From an uncultured Christensenellaceae bacterium (GTDB lineage Bacteria; Bacillota; Clostridia; Christensenellales; Borkfalkiaceae), in NCBI GenBank assembly GCA_910587825.1, contig CAJUNJ010000006.1, positions 116,402-123,491 on the forward strand: DNA of 7,090 nt. Direction: 5' to 3'. The notes below the pieces were generated by a model. It worked only from the letters and a program-made list of their open reading frames with translations. It was not told the origin of the DNA and did no database searches. Made by a program: the position numbers and the translations under genes. Below, one piece after another: positions 1 through 6,393 of this stretch. The first letter of the stretch is position 1. Each line of letters begins with the position of its first letter.

Positions 1-62
1 CTATATTGTAAAAATTTCTTGTACTATGGCGCAAAATTCCTTAAGGTGCACCAAAAGAGTAT

Positions 63-118
63 AATCCGAATTGTTTACTTGTAACAAGTGAGTGGTTCGG
101 ATTTACTTTTTATTTTAG
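63..118 (+). terminator. Rho-independent terminator-like hairpin with many G-U pairs
   Basis: The outer arms AATCCGAA (63-70) and TTCGGATT (96-103) are perfectly complementary, and so are the inner arms ACTTG (77-81) and CAAGT (85-89) around a TAA loop. The six positions between them (71-76 with 90-95) pair as G-U or U-A only when read as plus-strand RNA, giving one continuous stem of about 19 pairs. It is followed by a T-rich stretch (102-118). The opposite strand would have A-C mismatches, so the structure belongs to a plus-strand transcript. It most likely ends a gene lying left of the window; a leader structure is the alternative. Confidence 0.6.
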
Positions 119-134
119 TAATAATTAGTTTGAA

Positions 135-170
135 CGGCTTGCAAGTATAGCAAGCTGATCTTTCTCTTGC
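135..170 (+). terminator. Second terminator-like hairpin
   Basis: CGGCTTGC (135-142) pairs with GCAAGCTG (150-157), including one G-U pair, around a 7-base loop. A T-rich but interrupted tail follows (158-173). It comes 30 bases after the first hairpin and just before the hydrolase promoter. It may be a back-up terminator insulating the downstream gene. The tail is weaker than that of the first hairpin, so the call is tentative. Confidence 0.35.
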
Positions 171-195
171 TTTGTCAAAAGGAATATGCTATAAT
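167..195 (+). promoter_or_regulatory. SigA-type extended -10 promoter for the hydrolase
   Basis: The sequence TGCTATAAT at 187-195 is a perfect TATAAT with the extended -10 TGn motif. A partial -35 box TTGCTT (167-172) lies exactly 17 bases upstream. Transcription would start near 202, giving a leader of about 40 bases before the hydrolase start. This matches the established vegetative sigma consensus; activity is inferred. Confidence 0.65.
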
Positions 196-219
196 GATTG
201 TAAGATAAACAGTAATTTA

Positions 220-230
220 GAGGACAAGGA
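220..230 (+). promoter_or_regulatory. Ribosome binding site region of the hydrolase
   Basis: The stretch GAGGACAAGGA (220-230) holds two purine-rich Shine-Dalgarno-like cores. The second, AAGGA (226-230), lies 11 bases before ATG 242. An ATG at 232 in another frame is also nearby, but its frame yields only about 40 residues without family features. ATG 242 opens directly into a charged segment and a membrane helix, so it is preferred as the start. Confidence 0.45.
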
Positions 231-241
231 TATGGATTTTT

Positions 242-1312
242 ATGTCAATTCAGAAGAAAACAAAAAAGAAAATCATTATTGCATCAATCGTGACGGCAGT
301 ATTGATATTGATTGTATTTTTGGTTGCACCATTCACAGTCGGGGCAATTCTGTATAATAGTGTCTTTAATGTAAGGTATGAAACTACGGAATATTGGAAA
401 TTTAATCTTGATGATTTTGACGGACTCAAAGCTGACAGACATGAATTTACTTCAAATAACGGGATAAAGCTTGTCGGATATCGTTACTATGTAGATAGAG
501 TCGATGCGCAAGGTGTTGTTGTAATTGCTCACGGCTTTGGCGGCGGCGGACATAACAGTTATATGGATGTTGCTTATTATTTTGCTAAGCACGGGTACGA
601 TGTATTTGCCTATGATGCAACGGGAAATGACGAAAGCGAAGGAAACGGAGTAAATGGTATTCCGCAAGGTGTTGCGGATTTAAGCTATGCGATTGACTAT
701 TTACAGAAAATAGATGAAGTGAAAGATTTGCCAATCATGCTGTGGGGACATAGTTGGGGCGGTTACTGTGTTAGCGCAGTATTAAATTATCACCCCGAAG
801 TTAAAGCCATTGCCGCTATTGCGGGATTTAATCGACCGGGTGATCTAATCAGGGCGCAAGGGCAAGAGATGGTTGGCGGGCTTATTGATTTTATGATGCC
901 CTATGTTAACTCGATTGAACGAATTAAGTGCGGAAAATATTCATCAGCCGATGCTCTTAATGGATTTTCAAACTCAAAGTGCGGCGTATTAATTGCACAC
1001 AGTAACGATGACACCACTGTGCCTATTGAATATGGTTATGATGTCTATTATAAACAATACGCAGGCGATGAACGATTTGAGTTCATACAATATGAAAACA
1101 AAGGGCATATGAACATACTCAATTCTGATGAATACATAAATTATATGAATCGTTTTTATGAGGAATGCAGTAATTACTTCAGTGAACGGACGCTGTCGCT
1201 TGAAGAAAGAATTGAGTATGTCCAAAAGTACCTTGACAGAGAAATTTATTGCAATGGATTGGATAATGAACTATTTGATAGAATAATAACTTTTTATAAT
1301 TCTAACTTGTAA
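242..1312 (+). CDS. Membrane-anchored alpha/beta hydrolase (serine hydrolase)
   Basis: This 356-residue protein is a predicted serine hydrolase of the alpha/beta fold, related to the lysophospholipase/S9-peptidase-like group. The true substrate is unknown. A lysine-rich N-terminus (residues 5-10) precedes one hydrophobic helix (about 11-33), so it is probably anchored with the catalytic domain outside the cell. HGFGGGG (97-103) fits the oxyanion loop, GHSWGG (169-174) is the nucleophile elbow with Ser171, Asp256 or Asp257 in the SNDDTTVP segment is the likely acid, and His289 in NKGHMN completes the triad. Residues after about 315 form a helical C-terminal extension that I do not recognise. 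The gene stands alone with its own promoter. It is visibly more AT-rich than the genes to its right, especially in its last third, which hints at a different origin. The family call is secure; the specific activity is not. Confidence 0.88.
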   Translation: MSIQKKTKKKIIIASIVTAVLILIVFLVAPFTVGAILYNSVFNVRYETTEYWKFNLDDFDGLKADRHEFTSNNGIKLVGYRYYVDRVDAQGVVVIAHGFGGGGHNSYMDVAYYFAKHGYDVFAYDATGNDESEGNGVNGIPQGVADLSYAIDYLQKIDEVKDLPIMLWGHSWGGYCVSAVLNYHPEVKAIAAIAGFNRPGDLIRAQGQEMVGGLIDFMMPYVNSIERIKCGKYSSADALNGFSNSKCGVLIAHSNDDTTVPIEYGYDVYYKQYAGDERFEFIQYENKGHMNILNSDEYINYMNRFYEECSNYFSERTLSLEERIEYVQKYLDREIYCNGLDNELFDRIITFYNSNL

Positions 1313-1352
1313 GATAAATTTCAATTTAGCGAAGCATATAATTACAATATAA

Positions 1353-1387
1353 AACAGCCGATAGAGCGAATTGCTCTATCGGCTGTT
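1353..1387 (-). terminator. Long intrinsic terminator between convergent genes
   Basis: A perfect 15-bp inverted repeat (1353-1367 and 1373-1387) encloses a GAATT loop. Read on the minus strand it is followed by TTTTATATTGTAATTATA, a convincing U-run, so it should end the alcohol dehydrogenase transcript. On the plus strand the following bases are GCCGTTGTT, a poor tail. Termination of the hydrolase transcript may still occur but would be weaker. Confidence 0.75.
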
Positions 1388-1394
1388 GCCGTTG

Positions 1395-1464
1395 TTAAGG
1401 TTCAGCGGTTAAAAGCGTTTTAATATAGTCGTCGCGTTCTTTCAACTGCGCTTCATAACTTTTA
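1395..1464 (-). other. Out-of-frame open tail after the alcohol dehydrogenase stop
   Basis: Directly after the TGA stop of the dehydrogenase, the +1 frame stays open and would encode a charged, helix-like tail SDKSYEAQLKERDDYIKTLL followed by TAEP and a TAA stop at 1395-1397, just before the terminator. Losing one T from the TTT at the end of the gene would join it to the dehydrogenase. Only about 24 codons are involved, so chance openness cannot be excluded, and the 388-residue enzyme already has the normal family length. No start codon or ribosome site supports an independent gene. Confidence 0.25.
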
Positions 1465-2631
1465 TCAGAAACTTGCCTGTAAGACGGCGCGTATGTCTTT
1501 TTCGTTGAATACCTTATAACCGCCGTCCATAACAAGCGTGCTTTTTACCATTCCGTCAAGCATTTCTTTTGTTGCGCCGAGTTCCGTAATATTCATTACA
1601 AGCCCGATTTTGCGCATCCATTTTTCCATTACTTCCAAGCCCTCATAGGCGACCTGCGTAGCTGTCTTGCCTTTGGGGTTTACGTTCCACACGTTTACGG
1701 CATAGCGTGCAAACTTCGCCGTGCCGTAGGGCAGAATATACTTGTAGTACGGCATAGTTACGGCGGCAAGCGTCATTCCGTGCGTTGCGTCGGTATATGC
1801 CGCAACCGCTTGCCCGAGCATATGCACCATCCAATCGGTGGTTTTGCCCTTTGCAACGAGGGTGTTAAGCGCCCAAGTTGCCGTCCACATAATGTTGCTT
1901 CTTGCTTCGTAGTCGGTGGGGTTTTCCACGGCAATATCCGCGCTGTGAATTAAAGAGCGCAAAAGTCCTTCCATAATGTAGTCGCTCGTGTTGTCGTCCG
2001 TTCCCGAAAAATACTGTTCGAGAATGTGCGACATTATATCGTAAATGCCGGATACCATCTGATATTTGGGAAGAGTGTAGGTAAATTCGGGGTTCATTAC
2101 GGAAAATTTCGGGAACACCTTATCGCCGAAAACGTGTCCTATTTTGAGCTTTTGTTCGTGATTTGTTATGACCGAGCCGCCGTTCATTTCGCTGCCCGTG
2201 CCTACCATAGTGAGAACGCAACCTACGGGAATAATTTCGCAGGTCGGTTCCTCGAAGCGGATGAAGTATTTATCCCAAGCGTCATCGTTGCAGTTTACCG
2301 AAACCGAAACGGCTTTTGCGTAGTCGCATACCGAGCCGCCGCCGACAGCCAATATAAGGTCGGCTTTTGCCGCTCTTGCGCGTTCGATACCTTCGTTAAG
2401 TTTTACGTTAGTGGGGTTGGGCATAACGCCCGCGTCCTCGTAAATCTCTTTGCCGTTTGCTTTCAAAATGGCAACTACTTTATCGTAAATGCCGTTCTTT
2501 TTTATAGAACCGCCGCCATAGACGAGCAATACGTTTTTGCCGTATTTGGGCAGTTCTTCGTTCAGGCCGTCCAAAGCGTCTTTACCGAAGTAGAGTTTGG
2601 TGGGGTTGCAGTAAGTAAAATTTCCTAACAT
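1465..2631 (-). CDS. Iron-containing alcohol dehydrogenase (YqhD/BdhA-like)
   Basis: The 388-residue product belongs to the group III metal-dependent alcohol dehydrogenases, cytoplasmic enzymes that interconvert aldehydes or ketones and alcohols with NAD(P)H, such as butanol dehydrogenase or YqhD. The nucleotide-binding half shows YGGGSIKKNG (38-47) and GGGSVCDYAK (97-106). The GGGS at 39-42 resembles the NADPH-binding loop of YqhD. The metal ligands fit Asp198, His202, His270 and His284, with the same spacing as in YqhD. Length is normal, so the enzyme looks intact. The ATG at 2631 has a good AGGAG site nine bases upstream. The gene lies divergent to a broken LysR regulator that probably once controlled it, and its own promoter is not evident. 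Exact substrate and cofactor remain inferred. Confidence 0.93.
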   Translation of the reverse strand: MLGNFTYCNPTKLYFGKDALDGLNEELPKYGKNVLLVYGGGSIKKNGIYDKVVAILKANGKEIYEDAGVMPNPTNVKLNEGIERARAAKADLILAVGGGSVCDYAKAVSVSVNCNDDAWDKYFIRFEEPTCEIIPVGCVLTMVGTGSEMNGGSVITNHEQKLKIGHVFGDKVFPKFSVMNPEFTYTLPKYQMVSGIYDIMSHILEQYFSGTDDNTSDYIMEGLLRSLIHSADIAVENPTDYEARSNIMWTATWALNTLVAKGKTTDWMVHMLGQAVAAYTDATHGMTLAAVTMPYYKYILPYGTAKFARYAVNVWNVNPKGKTATQVAYEGLEVMEKWMRKIGLVMNITELGATKEMLDGMVKSTLVMDGGYKVFNEKDIRAVLQASF

Positions 2632-2640
2632 AATTTATAT

Positions 2641-2645
2641 CTCCT
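2641..2645 (-). promoter_or_regulatory. Strong ribosome binding site of the alcohol dehydrogenase
   Basis: The minus strand reads AGGAG here, nine bases before the ATG of the dehydrogenase. Recognisable LysR coding sequence begins only about 15 bases further upstream (2660). The usual regulator-enzyme intergenic region is therefore missing, and I find no convincing -10/-35 pair in the short space left. Confidence 0.7.
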
Positions 2646-2659
2646 GTTAATTTATTTAT

Positions 2660-3112
2660 CAAACTGAAGCCGAACTAAATTCGCCCGTTGCAGACGTCGG
2701 CGGCAATATTTATATCGGCGGCGGCGAAAGTTATGCCTTGCAAACCATAGCAAAAATAATTTACGATATTCAAAACGATTTTCCAGGCGTTAAGTTCCAT
2801 CTGTTCAGCGGCGACAGCGCTATTATTTCCGAACGGCTTGATAAAGGACTGATAGACTTCGGAATTTTTATAGAACCGTTTGATGTAAGCAAATACGATT
2901 ATCTTCGCTTGCCGCTCTACGATACTTGGGGCGTGCTTATGCGTAAAGACAGTCCGCTTGCGGAAAAGCCGTACATTACACCCGAAGATTTATGGGACAA
3001 GCCGCTTATACGTTCCCGTCAATCGCTCGGAAAGAATATAATAAGCGATTGGTTCAAAAAAAGAACGGACGAACTGAATATAGTTCGCGCTTATAGGTTT
3101 ATTTTTCGGTGA
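2660..3112 (+). pseudogene. LysR-type transcriptional regulator remnant, truncated at both ends
   Basis: Reading continuously from about 2651, the frame gives QTEAELNSPVADVGGNIYIG and continues to a TGA stop at 3112. This matches the start of the LysR effector-binding domain (linker end, then the first strand with IYIGGGE). The segment LDKGLIDFGIFIEP, the stretch YDYLRLPLYDTWGVLMRKDS and PEDLWDKPLIRSRQSLGKN are typical of LysR regulators found beside clostridial metabolic genes. A full protein is about 290-300 residues. Here roughly the first 85, including the whole winged-helix DNA-binding domain, and roughly the last 85 are absent. Similarity fades after NIVRAY, and the final codons run into the tail of the dipeptidase gene on the other strand. 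A TTG at 2738 gives the longest formal reading frame of 124 codons, but it lacks a good ribosome site. It cannot bind DNA as a normal LysR regulator. The frame has no internal stops, so the damage may be recent. Confidence 0.85.
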
Positions 3113-4352
3113 GGCGCTGTATGGCGAGCTTGTAAATTTTAAGACATTTTTCAATCTTTTCAAAGGTTATATATTCGTCGGGTTTATGGATAGTGCTTTC
3201 TTCGCCAAACTCTTCTGGGCCGAACGCCGCACCGCATTTAAGCGCCCTTGCGTATGTTCCCCCGCCGATTGCGATAGGTTGCACGTTCTTGCCCGTTACT
3301 TCGTTATAAACCCCGCAAAGGGTCTTAATAAGTCCGCATTGCCTGTCGTTGTAAAGGGGTGACTGTTCGTGCCCTACCGTATATTCAATCCCCCAGCCGT
3401 CCACTACGTCAAGTACGTTCTGTTTGGAATAAGTGGCGGGGTAGCGCACGTCGCACACGACTTTTATCTTTCCGTCTTTCTGTTCTATGACGTTCGGTGA
3501 AAACGTAAGTTCGCCTGTCTCGTCCTTAAAGGCGCGGAGCGCGTTATTGCCGAAAAGCAGTTCCCGCATTTCGTCAAGCCCCAAATAGCCCAAAACAGGA
3601 TCGATAGCGTTTACGCCGAGCGCGGGTGTAGAGCCGTGCGCGGACTTGCCCCTTGAAATAACTTTGCCGTTTTCGTAGCTAAGGTTGAATTTTTTAAGTT
3701 TTTCCGTGTCTTTTACGGCATATACTTCGCACAAGTCGCATACCATATTTGCTCTTTCGCCACCTTTAAGCCCTGAAAAGCCAAGCGGGGCGGGGAAAGA
3801 GAGTATAAGCTGTAAAATGCCTTTTTCGGCGTAAATTACAGGAAAGTCCGCGTCCGGAGAAAAGCCCGTTTCGGGCATATGCGCGTGTTTTACGTAATAA
3901 TCTATACATTCCCAGCCGTCTTCTTCATTGCATCCGACGATTAGCTTTATCTTCTTTTTTGGAATAAAACCTTCGTCTTTAAGCTGTTTGAGACAGTAAA
4001 GCGCAATGACTGCGGGACCCTTGTCGTCCATTGTGCCCCTGCCCCAGACGCGCGCGTTTTTATAATCTATCTCCCCGCCGAACGGGTCGTGCGTCCAGCC
4101 GCCGCCCGCGGGTACAACGTCGAGATGGGCGAGAACGGCAAATTCTTCGCCTTCGCCGAAAATTACTTCCCCTATATAGTTGTCGTAATTTTTTGTCTCG
4201 AATCCGAACGATTTTGCAAGCGAAAGGAAGTAATCAAGACATTCCGCCGTCTGCGCGCCGAACGGCATTCCGTTTTGCGCGGGCTTGCGCGACGAGTCGA
4301 ATTTTACTATTTCCGAAATACTTTCAACCGTTTTTTCAAATAATTTATCCAT
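3099..4352 (-). CDS. M20 family dipeptidase (PepV/Sapep-like)
   Basis: This 417-residue cytoplasmic metallopeptidase belongs to the M20 family, PepV-like dipeptidases that hydrolyse short peptides, probably with two zinc or manganese ions. Visible motifs are AHLDVVPAGGGW with His76 and Asp78, GRGTMDDKGP with the bridging Asp109/110, CNEEDG with the catalytic Glu143 and ligand Glu144, SPDADFPV with Asp167, and TIHKPDE with His389. GKSAHGSTP (235-243) in the lid domain carries the conserved His239. All active-site residues are present. The protein is somewhat shorter than PepV (about 470 residues), mostly through a reduced lid domain. The start at 4352 has AAGGTGAT (4356-4363) just upstream. 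Its 3' end overlaps the LysR remnant on the other strand by 14 bases. No terminator is apparent after it. Confidence 0.93.
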   Translation of the reverse strand: MDKLFEKTVESISEIVKFDSSRKPAQNGMPFGAQTAECLDYFLSLAKSFGFETKNYDNYIGEVIFGEGEEFAVLAHLDVVPAGGGWTHDPFGGEIDYKNARVWGRGTMDDKGPAVIALYCLKQLKDEGFIPKKKIKLIVGCNEEDGWECIDYYVKHAHMPETGFSPDADFPVIYAEKGILQLILSFPAPLGFSGLKGGERANMVCDLCEVYAVKDTEKLKKFNLSYENGKVISRGKSAHGSTPALGVNAIDPVLGYLGLDEMRELLFGNNALRAFKDETGELTFSPNVIEQKDGKIKVVCDVRYPATYSKQNVLDVVDGWGIEYTVGHEQSPLYNDRQCGLIKTLCGVYNEVTGKNVQPIAIGGGTYARALKCGAAFGPEEFGEESTIHKPDEYITFEKIEKCLKIYKLAIQRLTEK

Positions 4353-4355
4353 AGC

Positions 4356-4363
4356 ATCACCTT
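4356..4363 (-). promoter_or_regulatory. Ribosome binding site of the M20 dipeptidase
   Basis: The minus strand reads AAGGTGAT three bases before the ATG, matching the 3' side of the consensus AAGGAGGTGATC. It supports the start chosen for the dipeptidase. Confidence 0.6.
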
Positions 4364-4384
4364 TTTTAAAAATACCTTAAAATC

Positions 4385-4413
4385 ATTATACACTTTTTAT
4401 TTTTTATGGTAAA
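4385..4413 (-). promoter_or_regulatory. Predicted promoter of the M20 dipeptidase
   Basis: On the minus strand a perfect -10 TATAAT (4390-4385) and a -35 TTTACC (4413-4408, four of six consensus bases) are separated by 17 bases. Transcription would start near 4378 and run leftward. The boxes coincide almost exactly with those of the opposite promoter for the radC-like gene. Confidence 0.55.
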
Positions 4414-4415
4414 AT
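4387..4415 (+). promoter_or_regulatory. Predicted promoter of the radC/two-component operon
   Basis: An extended -10 TGGTAAAAT (4407-4415) and a -35 TATACA (4387-4392, four of six consensus bases) lie 17 bases apart. The start near 4422 leaves a leader of only about 15 bases before ATG 4437. No Shine-Dalgarno sequence is seen in that leader, so translation initiation may be weak or SD-independent. Confidence 0.5.
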
Positions 4416-4436
4416 AAATCAAACGGGTTTTTTAAT

Positions 4437-5135
4437 ATGAGTCAGGAAAATTTGCACAAGGGGCACAGAAAACGTATGAAGGACAAAGCCGACGGCTGTT
4501 CGGCTCTTTACGACCACGAAATTCTCGAACTTCTGCTGTTTACGGCTCAGCCCCGTGTCAATACAAACCCCGCCGCGCACGCGCTTTTGGACAGGTTCGG
4601 TACGCTTAAAGGTGTTTTTTCGGCAAGTACGGAAGAACTTAAAACCGTCAAAGGCATAGGCGACAGCAGTGCAAGCCTTATCCGCGTAGTCGGGGAAATA
4701 TCAAGGCGTATGGGTTCGACAGAAGGCGTCGCCGTCCTGAAAAATACCGAGGACTGTAAAAAATTCATTTCTATGCGCTTTTACGGTAAGGCCGAAGAAT
4801 ATCTCGAATTCTATCATCTCGGCAAGGGCGGTAAAATCAAACGTATTGTATCCTTTACTTCGGCAGACAGGAACAGGGCGTCAACCGATACGAGAAGCAT
4901 TTTAAACGATATTACCGAAATAAAGCCCGAAAGTATAGTCGTCGCCCATAACCACCCCAACGGATGCGCCGACCCGTCCGAAAACGACGATATATTTACG
5001 CGTCGTTTACGGCTGATCTGCAAAATGAGTAATGTAACGTTTGCCGACCATATAATTTTTGCCGGCAGAAATAATTTTTTCAGTTACAGAACATCGGGCA
5101 GACTTGAAGAAGTAACTCAAAATCTTGAAATTTAA
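4437..5135 (+). CDS. radC: RadC-like JAMM/MPN domain protein
   Basis: The 232-residue protein has the RadC (UPF0758) layout. Residues about 7-55 form the N-terminal helical region, a helix-hairpin-helix-like segment lies near 56-85 (LKTVKGIGDSSA), and the JAMM metalloprotease-like domain follows from about 105. The zinc motif is VVAHNHPNG with His171 and His173, then Ser181 and Asp184; Glu120 or Glu121 is the likely partner acid. FADHIIFAG (202-210) matches the conserved LLDHIIVG strand. The stretch between 125 and 165 is divergent from classic RadC: the usual PREVF segment reads STDTRSIL. RadC was once linked to DNA repair, but its biochemical role is unproven and some relatives sit on mobile elements. 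It is first gene of an operon with a sensor kinase starting four bases downstream. The family call is firm, the function open. Confidence 0.88.
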   Translation: MSQENLHKGHRKRMKDKADGCSALYDHEILELLLFTAQPRVNTNPAAHALLDRFGTLKGVFSASTEELKTVKGIGDSSASLIRVVGEISRRMGSTEGVAVLKNTEDCKKFISMRFYGKAEEYLEFYHLGKGGKIKRIVSFTSADRNRASTDTRSILNDITEIKPESIVVAHNHPNGCADPSENDDIFTRRLRLICKMSNVTFADHIIFAGRNNFFSYRTSGRLEEVTQNLEI

Positions 5136-5139
5136 GATT

Positions 5140-6393
5140 ATGAACGAAGAATTTACTTTAAAATCAAACAATAAAAAAATCGTAGAAATAATCAAACTGT
5201 TGCTTATAATCGGACTTTTGGTGCTTGAAGTAATAATTTGTGCCCAATATGCTTCGTATTATATTGCCAACGGCGGTATTGCCAAACTTGTTTCGGTAAT
5301 AGTCTGTTGCGTGTCGCTTGCCGTTTTCGTGACGATTGATTTCTATGCGGTATCGAATTTTGCCGCGGATATGGTGTTTTTCGGTATAAATTCTGCGTTG
5401 CTTCTTGCGCTGTGTATACTTACGGGCAATTCGTATCTGTCCGCGCTGTATTGTATAGTGCTTACCCAATTTTATATTTCTGTGGACAGCTTAAAACTCA
5501 ACGGCATACTTTTCGGGGTAAGCTGCGGGCTTTATACGGTGTCGTTTATCACGGGCGGCATAGTCGGAATGGAAGAAGGCGCAAGCGCATATCAGACGAC
5601 TGTCCGCATTGTAGGCGACTGCATAGTGGGCGTATCTATTCTTGCACTGCATTTCGTAATTACAAACTTTATTTTAACGTTTTACAGCAAGAATAAACAG
5701 TTAAGGTTTGCGTTGAATGAAGCCGACGAAAGCAAAGCGCGGCTTAAAGAGGTTTACGAACGTCTTTCGCGTACGGCGGTGTACGAAGAACGCAACCGTA
5801 TCGCAAAAGATATTCACGACAACGCCGGACATTCTATGACGACGGTAATTATGCAGACCGAAGCGGCGAAGCTGCTTATAGACGAAAATCCCGCGGAAGC
5901 AAAAAACAGAATTATTTCGGCAAACATTCAGGCGAAGAACGCGCTTGAACAGATGCGTAAAAGCGTCCATCTGCTTGCGGGCAGACAGCGGGCAAGTTCG
6001 CTTAAAGAGAGCATAGAAGAAGTCATAGCGCAGACTATAGACGGTACGGAACTTAAAGTCCGTTGCGATATCGAAGACGTGCCTGTCGGCGAAGAAATGT
6101 GCAGATTTGTATTAAACACAGTAAAAGAGAGCCTTGCCAACGGTATAAGGCACGGCAAGGCGACGGCGTTTTATATAGAGATGAAGAAGAGTTTTTCAGA
6201 CCTTGATTTGCTTATTTCCGACAACGGCCGCGGCATTGACGGACAGATAATAGAAGGGTTCGGGCTGAAAGGCATACGCGAAAAGGCGGAAACGCTCGGC
6301 GGGCGTTGCCGTTTTTCGGGTGAAGCTGGGGAAGGGTTCGAAATAGAGTTGAGCCTCCCTCTCGATAAAAAAGATAAAGGCGGTGCGGTATGA
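5140..6393 (+). CDS. Membrane sensor histidine kinase (HisKA_3, NarL-type partner)
   Basis: A 417-residue sensor kinase of the DesK/LiaS-like class. About six hydrophobic segments (roughly 16-35, 46-67, 75-95, 98-113, 119-140, 156-180) with short loops and no large outer domain suggest it senses through the membrane or a membrane partner. A charged helical linker (about 185-212) leads to the HisKA_3 box ERNRIAKDIHDNAGH with phospho-accepting His226. The ATPase domain shows the N-box KESLANGIRHG with Asn334, DNGRG (361-365), and FGLKGIREKA after 373. I chose ATG 5140, four bases past the radC stop; a TTG at 5125 would add five residues and overlap radC by 11 bases, and neither has a strong ribosome site. 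The stop overlaps the regulator start as ATGA, so the pair is translationally coupled. The signal is unknown. Confidence 0.9.
   Translation: MNEEFTLKSNNKKIVEIIKLLLIIGLLVLEVIICAQYASYYIANGGIAKLVSVIVCCVSLAVFVTIDFYAVSNFAADMVFFGINSALLLALCILTGNSYLSALYCIVLTQFYISVDSLKLNGILFGVSCGLYTVSFITGGIVGMEEGASAYQTTVRIVGDCIVGVSILALHFVITNFILTFYSKNKQLRFALNEADESKARLKEVYERLSRTAVYEERNRIAKDIHDNAGHSMTTVIMQTEAAKLLIDENPAEAKNRIISANIQAKNALEQMRKSVHLLAGRQRASSLKESIEEVIAQTIDGTELKVRCDIEDVPVGEEMCRFVLNTVKESLANGIRHGKATAFYIEMKKSFSDLDLLISDNGRGIDGQIIEGFGLKGIREKAETLGGRCRFSGEAGEGFEIELSLPLDKKDKGGAV

Noticed and set aside
1..64. Open frames at the left edge that could be the end of an upstream gene
   Set aside because: Both strands give short open stretches of about 20 codons with no identifiable family, too short to choose between.
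60..65. Perfect TATAAT box at the left edge
   Set aside because: It has no good -35 partner and runs directly into the terminator stem, so it is probably chance.
172..357. Small plus-strand reading frame overlapping the hydrolase start, with an ATG at 232
   Set aside because: It runs mostly inside the hydrolase gene in another frame, shows no family features, and the hydrolase frame has the membrane anchor and catalytic motifs.
2026..2628. 200-codon open frame antisense to the alcohol dehydrogenase
   Set aside because: It is a shadow of the dehydrogenase, whose metal and nucleotide motifs are complete; the antisense translation has no recognisable domain.
2651..3107. Near-identical 10-base direct repeats TTTATTTATC (2651) and TTTATTTTTC (3098) flanking the LysR remnant
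   Set aside because: Low-complexity AT sequence; the right copy includes the dipeptidase stop codon, so it is probably chance rather than a target duplication.
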